A stretch of 64,000 nucleotides of DNA from Rheinheimera tangshanensis (GTDB lineage Bacteria; Pseudomonadota; Gammaproteobacteria; Enterobacterales; Alteromonadaceae), in NCBI RefSeq assembly GCF_014645135.1, contig NZ_BMLH01000002.1:248001-312000 (forward strand). Reading direction: 5' to 3'. Positions 7,408 to 16,145 of this stretch are shown one piece after another. Below the pieces are notes generated by a model that saw nothing but the letters and a program-made list of their open reading frames with translations, ran no database searches and was not told where the DNA came from. Position numbers and translations under genes: made by a program. Positions within the stretch are counted from its first letter, which is position 1. Each line of letters starts with the position of its first letter.

Positions 7408-7422
7408 CTCTACAAAGTAGAG
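7408..7422. promoter_or_regulatory. Probable PadR operator
   Basis: CTCTAC-AAA-GTAGAG is a perfect 6-3-6 palindrome (CTCTACTTTGTAGAG on the coding strand) placed 23 bases in front of the PadR start codon, where an autoregulatory site is expected. Confidence 0.65.
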
Positions 7423-7489
7423 TAAATAAAAGATAAAGGCAAGAGGCGGGAAGTTTCAGCAATAGACAGAATGTGATGCAAACAAAATA

Positions 7490-7512
7490 CGCCCTTCGTC
7501 GAGCAAAGGGCG
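7490..7512 (-). terminator. Hairpin downstream of the ilvE remnant
   Basis: CGCCCTT and AAGGGCG form a 7-base stem. Read on the minus strand it is followed by TATTTTGTTT. It lies 10 bases past the stop codon of the ilvE fragment, so it is probably that gene's old terminator. Confidence 0.5.
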
Positions 7513-7521
7513 CAGTCAATA

Positions 7522-7584
7522 TTAAACCTTAGTCAAGCAGCCATGGGGATTTGCGGCTTGACCCCACTGAATATCCTTCAGCCA
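7522..7584 (-). pseudogene. Remnant of a second ilvE: last 21 codons only
   Basis: The minus strand reads LKDIQWGQAANPHGCLTKV then TAA. The intact ilvE at 14820 ends LNDIQWGKAADTHGWLTKI. Upstream, the frame is broken by a stop after about 22 codons and no further similarity is visible. The fragment has the same orientation as the intact gene, and the two bracket the efflux/two-component module. Confidence 0.75.
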
Positions 7585-7636
7585 GGTCCTTTATTCTTGT
7601 CCCATTATTACGTCTTTACTGCGCGATTTTGCTCTT

Positions 7637-7722
7637 TGTGCGCGTTTTCGCACATTGAAAAGGATAATAATGTATTTAAGTTATTGATTTTTATTTGGAT
7701 AAAATCTGGCATGTCTTTTCCA
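7637..7722 (+). promoter_or_regulatory. Candidate sigma-54 promoter and upstream activator site for the efflux module
   Basis: TGGCATGTCTTTTCCA at 7707-7722 matches the -24 element and the spacing of a sigma-54 promoter but has CC where GC is expected at -12. Fifty-two bases upstream lies the perfect palindrome TGTGCG-N6-CGCACA (7637-7654), which resembles an NtrC-family enhancer site. Because the module encodes its own NtrC-type activator, autoactivation is a reasonable reading. The -12 mismatch keeps confidence moderate. Confidence 0.45.
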
Positions 7723-7754
7723 TTGTGATGTTATCTGTCACTTTGAGAAAACAT

Positions 7755-8999
7755 ATGGATATCCTGTTACCACAACGCAGGCCATGGCGAATCTATCTGC
7801 TGGCCTTAGGTTTTAGTTTGTTGCTTTGTTATGGGCTTTATCAACTGGCCAGTCCTGCTGTTCCAGCAGTTTCATTGAAGGAATATCCTCTTGTTGAAGT
7901 GCAACAGAGTGATATAGCTCTGTACACCGATGCTTTGGGGGAATTGTTTGCCAGTCAGCAGTTACTGCTCACAGCTCCGGCTCAGGGCGCTGTGATTGAG
8001 GTGCTGCAAAGGCCCGGCGCTTTGGTACAGGCGGATACTGTTATTTTACGGCTGGACAATCCGGAGCTCGATTTAAAGGTCAGGGCTGCTGAGAGTAATG
8101 TGCAGAAAATGCAGGCTGAGCTCAGTGCTTTTCATGCTCAGCAGCAAAGCCAATTGCTTGAGCAGCAAGGACGTCTTGCTGAGCTTGCTGCGTTGTTAGA
8201 GCAAGCTGAACTGGAGACCAACCTGAATACGGAGTTGGTTAAGCGGGGGATCGCCGCCAATATTGAGTTGCAACGCGCTAAATTAAGGCTGCGGCAGCAA
8301 CAGCAAAAACTGGATTTTGAGCAACAAAAGTTCACTCAGTTCAGTGGTCTGCAAAAAGCTGAACTTGAACAAAAACAAGTGCAGTTAAAGCAACTGGACG
8401 ACGAACTTCGTCTTTTACAAAAACAACAACAAAAGATGCTGGTCACAGCTGGTATTGCCGGTTACCTGCAGCAATTGGATGTGGAACTTGGCCAAAACGT
8501 AGCACAAGGGGCAGCGCTGGCCAGAGTGGGCAGTCAACAGAAACTCAGCGCCCGCATCTACATTAATCAGCGTCAGGCGGATCAGGTTGTTATAGGCAGC
8601 CCGGTGATGATTGATAGCAGAAAGGGGCTGATTGAAGGCCGTATTCACCGGATTGAAGCGCTGGTTGAAAATGGCACTGTGGCCGCTGAAGTTAGCCTGC
8701 CAGATGAATTGCCCCCGGGCTTACGACCTTCTTTGGACATCACCGCCAGTGTGTTAGTGGGCGAACGCAACAACGCGCTATACATCACTCAACAAGCGGG
8801 TTTACGACCCAATAGTACGGAACGGGTTTTTGTACAAGGTGCAACAGGTATAGCCCATGCCCGTCAGGTTCGTTTTGGTGAACTCAGTAATAAACAACTT
8901 TTGATTGAAGCTGGCCTTGAGGCAGGTGAGCGCTTTATCGCAGTGCCATCTGATCTCTGGCCGGATCAACCTTTACTTCAGCTTAAACAACAGAAATAA
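7755..8999 (+). CDS. HlyD/MacA-type periplasmic membrane-fusion (adaptor) protein
   Basis: 414 residues. There is one N-terminal membrane anchor (IYLLALGFSLLLCYGLYQLA, about residues 13-32). A biotinyl-lipoyl half domain (LLLTAPAQGAVIEVLQRPGA) follows, then a long glutamine-rich coiled-coil hairpin (about residues 100-225) and the return lipoyl half with beta-barrel domains. It links an inner-membrane ABC transporter to the periplasm or to an outer-membrane channel. No TolC-type gene is nearby. The ATG at 7755 directly precedes the membrane anchor; an in-frame ATG at 7728 is possible, but that would lie upstream of a transcript from the sigma-54-like promoter. Confidence 0.9.
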   Translation: MDILLPQRRPWRIYLLALGFSLLLCYGLYQLASPAVPAVSLKEYPLVEVQQSDIALYTDALGELFASQQLLLTAPAQGAVIEVLQRPGALVQADTVILRLDNPELDLKVRAAESNVQKMQAELSAFHAQQQSQLLEQQGRLAELAALLEQAELETNLNTELVKRGIAANIELQRAKLRLRQQQQKLDFEQQKFTQFSGLQKAELEQKQVQLKQLDDELRLLQKQQQKMLVTAGIAGYLQQLDVELGQNVAQGAALARVGSQQKLSARIYINQRQADQVVIGSPVMIDSRKGLIEGRIHRIEALVENGTVAAEVSLPDELPPGLRPSLDITASVLVGERNNALYITQQAGLRPNSTERVFVQGATGIAHARQVRFGELSNKQLLIEAGLEAGERFIAVPSDLWPDQPLLQLKQQK

Positions 9000-9018
9000 T
9001 CAGCCTCGGGGAAAAAAC

Positions 9019-9726
9019 ATGACTGAACAATTAATACCTCTGGTCCAGGTCGACGATCTGCACAAAGAGTTTCGCCAGGGAAATATTGCTACGCTGGCTT
9101 TGCAGGGCATTAGTCTGCAGATCCAACGTGGTGACTTTGTGGCTATCACAGGCCCGTCTGGTTGCGGCAAATCTACCTTGCTGAACGTACTGGGCTTGTT
9201 GGATAGTTTTGATAGCGGCAGTTACCAGCTATCAGGTATAGACACATCAACTCTGACTGTGGATCAACGCAGCAAGATCCGCAATAAACACATAGGTTTT
9301 GTGTTTCAGTCTTTTAATCTGATTGATTCCATGACCGTATTTGACAATGTGGCTTTGCCCTTACTGCACAGAGGCTGTGGCAAAGCTGAAGTGGCAGAAA
9401 AAGTGGAGCACGCTTTGTCTGCAGTGGACATGGCACACCGTTCGGCTTTTTATCCAAATCAGCTTTCAGGCGGGCAGCAACAACGTATTGCCATAGCCAG
9501 AGCTCTGGTTGGCTCTCCGGATTTATTATTGGTAGATGAACCTACGGGTAACCTCGACAGTAAAAACGGCGATGCTGTGATGCAGATGCTGCAAAAGTTG
9601 CATCAGCAGGGAACCACTATAGTGATGGTCACACACGACCACCGCTACAGTCGCTGTGCCAGCAGGCAAATTCAGTTATTGGACGGCCAGATTATAGCCA
9701 GCGGTCAGAAGCTGGAGGTGGCCTGA
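9019..9726 (+). CDS. ABC transporter ATP-binding protein (MacB/LolD type)
   Basis: 235 residues, full nucleotide-binding domain. Walker A is GPSGCGKST (45-53), the Q-loop is FVFQSFNLI, the signature is LSGGQQQR, Walker B is [12 protein letters not shown] and the switch histidine is in VTHD. The sequence is typical of the LolD/MacB group, which pairs with FtsX-like permeases acting mechanically on periplasmic substrates. The ATG at 9019 has GGGGAAAA upstream. The stop overlaps the permease start (TGATG). Confidence 0.95.
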   Translation: MTEQLIPLVQVDDLHKEFRQGNIATLALQGISLQIQRGDFVAITGPSGCGKSTLLNVLGLLDSFDSGSYQLSGIDTSTLTVDQRSKIRNKHIGFVFQSFNLIDSMTVFDNVALPLLHRGCGKAEVAEKVEHALSAVDMAHRSAFYPNQLSGGQQQRIAIARALVGSPDLLLVDEPTGNLDSKNGDAVMQMLQKLHQQGTTIVMVTHDHRYSRCASRQIQLLDGQIIASGQKLEVA

Positions 9727-12107
9727 TGCTGTACTTGCAACGATTCCGTTTTGGGCTGAAACGCTTGTTTTTACAACCCGCCCTGAGTGTGCCCGTGGTG
9801 CTGAGTTTAGGCTTAACTCTGGCGGCAGTGCTGACCGTGTTGTCTGTGTATTACACTTTGATGATCAGACCTTTGCCACAAATACAGGCTCCAGAGCAGC
9901 TCAGTGTTCGTAATCTGAAGGTAGATTTCGGCGCTACCAGTGTAAACCTGCTGAATCAATCCATCTTTGCTCATTTTAAGCAACACCTGCAAAGCTATGG
10001 CCAGTGGGGCTTTGTCAGCGCTGTGACAAATGAAAGAGTGCAAACATCACAGCAAGAGCATCAGCTGACGCGGCTTGACGCCAGTGCCGGAGTACCGGAG
10101 CTGCTCGGCGTACAGTTATTACTTGGTAACAGCAGTACAGCGGCTGATCAGAATAGCGGTGTTTGGATTTCTGAAACTGTGTGGCAGCAGCTGTATCAAC
10201 GAGATGCTGAGGTGATAGGCCAGACCCTGAGTTATAAAGGCAAAGCGCATAAAATTGCGGGTGTTTACAAAGATGTACTGGCTATCCCTACCAGTCCTGA
10301 ACCCGCGGCGTTGCAGTTCTGGCATTTTTTTGATGACACTAAACAGAAAAGCAGCGGGCAGGTTAATTTTGGCTCGTCAGGCGTCACGATTTTTCGAGGT
10401 CAAAAGCAACCCGATGAGGCGACGATACAGCAATGGCTGCAGCAATTCCTGCAGGATGCGCCTGAGCTGTCTAAGTTGAGCATTGTGAGCAGTCAGAGGG
10501 ACTATCGTGCTGAAATACTGGGGGATAAGGTCAAACTGATTTGGTTGTTACTGGCCGTTACTTTGACCTTGCTGCTGATTGCTGCATTGAATCTGACCAA
10601 TTTGCTGTTAGCCCACTACCAAAGCCGTAGTCAGGAATTCGCTGTGCAGATGCTGACCGGATGCTCAGTGTTCAGATTAAAATTGCTGGTTGCTGTGGAA
10701 AATCTGTCTTTGGTGCTTCCCTCTGTAATTCTCGGTGTACTGACTAGTTTGTGGCTCGTGAAGAGCCTGCCTTTTCTGGCTGGAGACAGTTTGCCGCTGC
10801 TGCATACTATTCGACTGGATGCCGAGGTACTTGCTGTGCACTGTTTGCTGGCCGTATTGTTGTTGGTGCTGTTTAGCTGGCCGCTGCCAATTCCGGCTCA
10901 ACTTGCCTCCGCTTTAAGTGCCAGCGGCAAGGGACAGACTAAGCAGCAGAATAGCGTGTTGGTAAACGTCTTGTTTATCAGTCAACTGACGTTGTCGACC
11001 ATTATCATTTGCGGCAGTGTATTGCTGGCGTACCAGGGCTATCGTCATATTTATACAGGTTATGGTTTCGAGCTGGTAAACAGCTACATGATTGATACAA
11101 ACACAAAGGTAGATCCCGGTTTAGTAGCCTTACCACCCGAGGAAATGCGAGCCAGCATGCTGCACTACCAGCAACGAAACGAACTGTTGCAGCAAAAAGT
11201 CCGTCAGCGTTGGCCAGAAGCCATAGTGATGAATAGCAGGCAGCAGCCTGTTGATTCAAGGTATACGATCAGAACTATGACCGATGAGCAACGCAATATG
11301 CCGATGACGTTCGCCGTTTCCAGAGTGGATAGTCAGTACTTTGCGACTTATGGTATTCCACTGTTACATGGCCGTACCTTTACCGCTGAGGATAGCGAGC
11401 AGGCTATTATCATTGACCTGACGCTGGCCAGACAGCTGTCAGCAGAGGATCCTGCCCAGTTAATTGGCCGCCGTCAGGGGATTGAACATATAGTCGGCAT
11501 TGTTGCACCCGTGAAGAACTTGAGTGGTTTACCTATGTGGTATGTCAACAGTAAGCCATTATTTACAGAACGCCAGTTACTGGTTGTTGTATTGCCCGAA
11601 GGCCAGTCTCTGACTGCGGCGGAAGTACAGCAGACGTTTGGTGAGTTTGCTGCTGAATACCCGGAATTGAAGGTAGAAAGTATGCAGCAACATTGGCTGA
11701 ATACCACCAGACAAGATCGGATTAATTTTTATCTGATATCGGCGATAGCTGCTACAGCCTTACTTCTGGCCTTGTTAGGTATAGCAGGGATGAGTCAACA
11801 GCAAAGCCGTCGGAAACGTTATGAAATTGCGGTTCGTATGGCAACAGGAGCCAGTCAGCGCCAGTTGTTATGGTTTGCAGGGCGTCATTCCGGCCTGATA
11901 CTCTTATTAGGAATAATGTTCGGTTCTGCCCTTACCTTGTTGATTTTCAATTATATATCTGGATATTTCAGTCTTTTTAAAGTCATGAACTGGCAGGCTC
12001 TGTTACTTCTGGAAATGGTATTTGCGGCGGTTGCTTTGGTTGCCATGCTCTGGCCCTGCTGGCAGGTCGTGCGACACGATCCGATCCAGACCTTGAGAAA
12101 CCAATAA
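9726..12107 (+). CDS. ABC transporter permease, MacB/FtsX duplicated type
   Basis: 793 residues with the layout of a double FtsX unit: a membrane segment at about residues 20-40, a periplasmic MacB-like domain, three membrane segments (LIWLLLAVTLTLLLIAALN region to about residue 395), then a second copy (about 415-435, a periplasmic domain, and three C-terminal segments ending near residue 785). The last cytoplasmic loop has the RRKRYEIAVRMATGASQRQL signature of FtsX permeases. Together with the ATPase and adaptor it should form a MacAB-like machine exporting peptides, lipids or toxic compounds. The substrate is unknown. Confidence 0.92.
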   Translation: MLYLQRFRFGLKRLFLQPALSVPVVLSLGLTLAAVLTVLSVYYTLMIRPLPQIQAPEQLSVRNLKVDFGATSVNLLNQSIFAHFKQHLQSYGQWGFVSAVTNERVQTSQQEHQLTRLDASAGVPELLGVQLLLGNSSTAADQNSGVWISETVWQQLYQRDAEVIGQTLSYKGKAHKIAGVYKDVLAIPTSPEPAALQFWHFFDDTKQKSSGQVNFGSSGVTIFRGQKQPDEATIQQWLQQFLQDAPELSKLSIVSSQRDYRAEILGDKVKLIWLLLAVTLTLLLIAALNLTNLLLAHYQSRSQEFAVQMLTGCSVFRLKLLVAVENLSLVLPSVILGVLTSLWLVKSLPFLAGDSLPLLHTIRLDAEVLAVHCLLAVLLLVLFSWPLPIPAQLASALSASGKGQTKQQNSVLVNVLFISQLTLSTIIICGSVLLAYQGYRHIYTGYGFELVNSYMIDTNTKVDPGLVALPPEEMRASMLHYQQRNELLQQKVRQRWPEAIVMNSRQQPVDSRYTIRTMTDEQRNMPMTFAVSRVDSQYFATYGIPLLHGRTFTAEDSEQAIIIDLTLARQLSAEDPAQLIGRRQGIEHIVGIVAPVKNLSGLPMWYVNSKPLFTERQLLVVVLPEGQSLTAAEVQQTFGEFAAEYPELKVESMQQHWLNTTRQDRINFYLISAIAATALLLALLGIAGMSQQQSRRKRYEIAVRMATGASQRQLLWFAGRHSGLILLLGIMFGSALTLLIFNYISGYFSLFKVMNWQALLLLEMVFAAVALVAMLWPCWQVVRHDPIQTLRNQ

Positions 12108-12151
12108 TCATAAGGCAGCCTGGCTGCCTGTTCAAAGGATAGATAGCAGAA

Positions 12152-13495
12152 ATGAGTGGGCTGATTTTAGTCGCTGATGATGATGAAGATATTTGTCTGG
12201 CGTTGGATTTACTTTTAAGCAGTGCCGGCTATCAGGTAGTCACAGTGCAAGATCCAAAGCTGCTGATGCAGGCCTCTGTGCAAAAGCCTGATCTGGTGCT
12301 GCTTGATATGAATTTTCGCAGCGATACTACGTCGGGTCAGGAGGGGTTGGTATTACTGGAGCAGTTAAATGCTGAACACATTCCCGTGATCCTGATGACG
12401 GCCTGGGCCAGTGTAGAGCTGGCTGTACAGGGTATGTTGCAAGGCGCGCGGCACTTTATTCAGAAGCCATGGCATAACCGCCAGTTGCTGCAATTGGTAA
12501 AGCAGCAGCTGGAGCATCAGCAGTTGCAGCAGGAAAACCAACAGTTGAAGCAATTGCTGTTACCGGAAGAGACAGCATGGATAGCTGTCAGCCCTGTGAT
12601 GCAGCAATTGGAACAGCTGGTACGGCAAGTGGCCGCCACGGACGCCAATATTCTGATTTTGGGAGAAAACGGCACAGGTAAATCTCTGCTGGCTCAACGG
12701 ATCCATCAGTTCTCCCAACGTCAGCAAGCCAGTTTTATTGGTGTGAATATGGCGGCTATCCCAGAAACTTTGTTTGAGGCTGAGCTGTTTGGTCATGAAA
12801 AAGGCGCATTTACTGATGCAAAACAGCGGCGGGTTGGGCGTTTTGCTCTGGCGCATCAGGGCACTTTGTTTTTGGATGAAATTGGTTGCTTGCCGCTGCA
12901 TCTGCAACCAAAGTTGCTGCGTGTGCTGGAAAGTGGAGATTACGAGGCTGTGGGCGCCAGTCAGAGTCAGCACAGTAATGCACGCATTATCAGCGCAACC
13001 AATGCAGATTTAGCGCAGATGGTGCATAAAGGCCAGTTCCGCCAGGATTTGTTATACCGGTTGAACACGCTGGTGCTGCAAATGCCCGCTTTACGCCAGC
13101 GTAAAGCCGATATACCAGCTTTGGCCGAACTTGCTATTACACATTTTTGTCAGAAGTACCGCAAACCCTTGATGAAACTGACAAAAGAAGCGCAGCATCA
13201 GCTACAAAGTTACAGCTGGCCCGGTAATATCAGAGAGCTGAATCATGTGATAGAGCGTGCTGTATTGTTAAGTCATGGCACCTCACTGGATAGCTCAGCT
13301 TTGGTGATGCAGGGCATGGTTGTACCTGAGCAGGCAGCGGTACAAAGTCTGGATTTAGCCTCGATGGAGCAGGCGCTTATCCGCAAGGCTCTGGCGCAAA
13401 GTGGTAATCAGCTGACCGAAGCTGCAGTGTTGCTGGGTATCACCCGGCATGCCTTGGCCAGACGACTGGAGAAGTATCAGATGCAGGGAGTTTAA
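12152..13495 (+). CDS. NtrC-family sigma-54-dependent response regulator
   Basis: 447 residues: a receiver domain (DDD at 9-11, phosphoacceptor D52, K105), an AAA+ domain with Walker A GENGTGKS (171-178) and Walker B FLDEIGCL, and a C-terminal Fis-type helix-turn-helix (NQLTEAAVLLGITRHALARRL). The sigma-54 contact loop reads GAFTDA (218-223) rather than GAFTGA, a variant also seen in other family members. It most likely activates the efflux operon from the palindrome at 7637-7654 on a signal from the kinase encoded 2 bases downstream. Confidence 0.93.
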   Translation: MSGLILVADDDEDICLALDLLLSSAGYQVVTVQDPKLLMQASVQKPDLVLLDMNFRSDTTSGQEGLVLLEQLNAEHIPVILMTAWASVELAVQGMLQGARHFIQKPWHNRQLLQLVKQQLEHQQLQQENQQLKQLLLPEETAWIAVSPVMQQLEQLVRQVAATDANILILGENGTGKSLLAQRIHQFSQRQQASFIGVNMAAIPETLFEAELFGHEKGAFTDAKQRRVGRFALAHQGTLFLDEIGCLPLHLQPKLLRVLESGDYEAVGASQSQHSNARIISATNADLAQMVHKGQFRQDLLYRLNTLVLQMPALRQRKADIPALAELAITHFCQKYRKPLMKLTKEAQHQLQSYSWPGNIRELNHVIERAVLLSHGTSLDSSALVMQGMVVPEQAAVQSLDLASMEQALIRKALAQSGNQLTEAAVLLGITRHALARRLEKYQMQGV

Positions 13496-13497
13496 CT

Positions 13498-14754
13498 ATG
13501 CCCTGGCTGAAAACCAGTTATGTGCTGCTGCTGAGCATTGCGCTGCTGTTTGTTGTGCTGAGTTTGTATTTATTGCAGTCAGGCTGTACTGTGCTTGCTG
13601 TAGTGACACTACTGTATCTGGCCAGTTGGCCTGCTTTGGCACTTTGGTATCTGCTGCACAGACGTGAACAGCGGCAGTGGCAGCAATTGAGCAGTTATGT
13701 AATGGCGTTGCAGGCAGGCGAAACCAACTACAGGTTGATGCAGGAAGGCTTATCTTTGCCTGCGCTACAACTTTATCAACAGCTGGTGTTACTCAGTCAA
13801 TCCAGGCAGAAAGACGATGGCAAACAACAGTTACTTTTTACTGCGTTATGGCAACATTTGCCTTATCCGGTTTGTGTGTTCGATGCCGGGCAGCGGCTGC
13901 TTTACGCCAATACGGCGGCCAGCCATAGTTTACAACGTCCTCTGCTGACAGGCTCTGATGCGAGTCAGCTTGGTTTTCGCCGCGCTGATGCGGATGTGTT
14001 TCATCCGGATTTACAGACGGGCTGGTTACAGCATTCAGTACAATTCCAGCTACAGAGCCAGCAATGTGTGATTTATTACGCTTCGGATTTACGGCACCCG
14101 CTGTATCAACAACAAAAAGCCAGTCAACAACAGCTGATTCGGGTATTAAGTCATGAGTTACGCAACTCTTTAACACCTATGGCTTCTATGTCTGAAACCC
14201 TGCTTTCAACTGATGAATTGCCTGAAGCCCAAACTCGTCAGGTATTGAGCCGCATTCATCAACGCAGCCTGCGTTTATTGGGCTTTATCGACAGCTATGT
14301 ACAACTGCAGCAACTGCCTGCGGCACAACCGCAATGGCTGAACTTACCTGAGCTGCTGCAAGAAATGCCACAGGCTGACTATGTTCAGTTCAGTGGCGAG
14401 CTTTATTGTTATGCCGATCCAGAACAACTAGCGCAGCTGCTGCTGAATATTCTGAAAAATGCGGTGGAGGCTTGCAGTGCCGATACAGAGAAAGCACCGG
14501 AAATTATCCTGAATTTTTATTGTATAGGGGACCAGCAATTGTTAACCCTTACGGATAATGGCCCAGGCTTTTCCAATACGGACAATTTATTTACACCTTT
14601 TTATACCACTAAGCCGACTGGTTCTGGTGTGGGCTTAATGCTGTGTCAGGAAATTATGCATTTGCACGAGGGGACTATCAAAGCCAGCAATACCAGTTCA
14701 GGTCATGGTTGTATTGAGTTGCGTTGGCCTCTGCCTGCTTTAGCCAGAGTCTGA
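13498..14754 (+). CDS. Membrane sensor histidine kinase, partner of the NtrC-type regulator
   Basis: 418 residues. Two adjacent N-terminal membrane segments (about 8-28 and 32-53) are joined by only a few residues, so there is no real periplasmic sensor. A linker and a degenerate PAS region (about 115-200) follow, then HisKA with RVLSHELRNSLTPM (phosphoacceptor H219) and an HATPase_c domain (N box KNAVEAC, G1 DNGPGF, G2 GSGVGLML). Kinases of this form often sense the membrane or the adjacent transporter. The start is 2 bases after the regulator stop. Confidence 0.92.
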   Translation: MPWLKTSYVLLLSIALLFVVLSLYLLQSGCTVLAVVTLLYLASWPALALWYLLHRREQRQWQQLSSYVMALQAGETNYRLMQEGLSLPALQLYQQLVLLSQSRQKDDGKQQLLFTALWQHLPYPVCVFDAGQRLLYANTAASHSLQRPLLTGSDASQLGFRRADADVFHPDLQTGWLQHSVQFQLQSQQCVIYYASDLRHPLYQQQKASQQQLIRVLSHELRNSLTPMASMSETLLSTDELPEAQTRQVLSRIHQRSLRLLGFIDSYVQLQQLPAAQPQWLNLPELLQEMPQADYVQFSGELYCYADPEQLAQLLLNILKNAVEACSADTEKAPEIILNFYCIGDQQLLTLTDNGPGFSNTDNLFTPFYTTKPTGSGVGLMLCQEIMHLHEGTIKASNTSSGHGCIELRWPLPALARV

Positions 14755-14769
14755 ACAGCTGAATATGAA

Positions 14770-14794
14770 AAAGGCTGGGACAAGCCCAGCCTTT
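14770..14794. terminator. Bidirectional terminator between kinase and ilvE
   Basis: AAAGGCTGGG and CCCAGCCTTT form a perfect 10-base stem with a 5-base loop. The minus-strand product ends in TTTTT, so it serves ilvE best and may also stop the kinase transcript. Confidence 0.85.
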
Positions 14795-14819
14795 GGTGAT
14801 TACCTGACTTGTTGGAAAA

Positions 14820-15812
14820 TCAAATCTTCGTCAACCAGCCGTGTGTATCTGCAGCTTTGCCCCACTGAATATCGTTCAGGGTTTGACGTAATTTGGCTGT
14901 AGTGCTGCCTGGTTCGCCGTTGCCGACTTTGTATTCTTTGCCCTGGTGGATCAGAGTGCCAACCGGCGCTAATACAGCTGCTGTGCCTGACAATGCTGCT
15001 TCAGTGCCTGGTTTGGCGGCGCGTTCTAACAGCTCTTCCACTGTCAGTTCACGTTCGGACACTTTCATACCTAAATCGCGGGCCAGCGTCAGAATAGTGT
15101 CGCGGGTAACACCGTGCAGGAAAGAAGCGTCCAGTGCTTTGGTGATAATTTCGTTGCCATCAATCAACAGGAAGTTGGCTGCGCCTGTTTCCTGCACATC
15201 ACCGTTCGGGCAGAACAGTACCTGATCGGCCTGGTATTTGGCTTTAGCTTGCATAGTGGGGAACAAGGCGCTGGCGTAGTTGCCACCACTTTTAATCATG
15301 CCCATATGAGGCGCACAACGGGCATTGTCTTCCATCAGCAGACGTAAACCGCGGCTACCACCGGCAAAATAATCACCAACCGGAGATAACAACACATACA
15401 ACATAGACGTCAGGGTTGGAGTTGCGGCTTTACCAATAGCAGGTTCAGTGCCGATATGAGTTGGGCGGATATACATAGAACCTGGTGGAGTGGGCACATC
15501 GGCTGCGTAATGACGCACTATGTCGATGATCATCTGGCTCAGCAGTTTTGCGTCGAAGCTAGGCAAAGATAATAATTCTGAGCTTTGTTGCATACGGGCA
15601 ATGTTTTTGTCCATACGGAAAATGGCCACAGAACCATCTTCGTGGCGGAAGGCCTTTAAGCCTTCAAAACAGGTGCTGGCGTAATGCAACACATGAGCGC
15701 CCGGATGCAGGCTGATGCTGTCGGACGGCACTATTGCCGATTGACCCCAATTTGCACCATCAAAACGGGCCATTGCCATTTCAGGCATAAATACACTACC
15801 AAAAGCTGCCAT
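14820..15812 (-). CDS. ilvE: Branched-chain-amino-acid aminotransferase
   Basis: 330 residues, fold-type IV PLP aminotransferase catalysing the final transamination to Leu, Ile and Val. Visible motifs are HVLHYASTCFEGLKAFR near residue 40, the PLP lysine K174 in HMGMIKSGGNYASALF, and the C-terminal loop EAALSGTAAVLAPVG. The length (about 330) matches the type common in Shewanella-like bacteria. AGGAAAG precedes the ATG at 15812. The gene is monocistronic here. A decayed copy of its last 21 codons lies 7.2 kb away. Confidence 0.95.
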   Translation of the reverse strand: MAAFGSVFMPEMAMARFDGANWGQSAIVPSDSISLHPGAHVLHYASTCFEGLKAFRHEDGSVAIFRMDKNIARMQQSSELLSLPSFDAKLLSQMIIDIVRHYAADVPTPPGSMYIRPTHIGTEPAIGKAATPTLTSMLYVLLSPVGDYFAGGSRGLRLLMEDNARCAPHMGMIKSGGNYASALFPTMQAKAKYQADQVLFCPNGDVQETGAANFLLIDGNEIITKALDASFLHGVTRDTILTLARDLGMKVSERELTVEELLERAAKPGTEAALSGTAAVLAPVGTLIHQGKEYKVGNGEPGSTTAKLRQTLNDIQWGKAADTHGWLTKI

Positions 15813-16145
15813 TTTTTCTTTCCTGCTGATGTTCGAGGGCCAGTATTGGCTGGCCCGATTAAAATAGGGTGCGCTTTGTTATATGGGTTGGGGCTTTATA
15901 GCGGCGTTGAGCCTGATGCTCTGCCTCGGCCTTGGTCTATTAAGTTAAGTAACCCTGAGAATTATCAACGCACAGCTATTGTACTCAGGCTTGCTGTGTT
16001 CGGCATCAACTAATTGCCTGAGCATTACACTTCATGACGGATAAATATAATTCTACTTGCCTGACTTAAAGCTGTTGTTGCATGCTTGGCTTTGACGGTT
16101 AAAAGAAAGCTGCCGTTCTGGCAGCAGTGAATTCAGGGATTGTTT
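15813..16145. other. Intergenic region between divergent ilvE and a secreted-protein gene
   Basis: About 330 bases without a convincing gene. It must carry the ilvE promoter (minus) and the promoter of the gene at 16146. A 21-codon hydrophobic frame at 15884-15949 lacks a ribosome binding site and is not called. No strong hairpin was seen. Confidence 0.5.

Noticed and set aside
15884-15949. 21-codon hydrophobic frame (MGWGFIAALSL...) upstream of the secreted-protein gene
   Set aside because: No ribosome binding site and no conservation evidence; too short to support.
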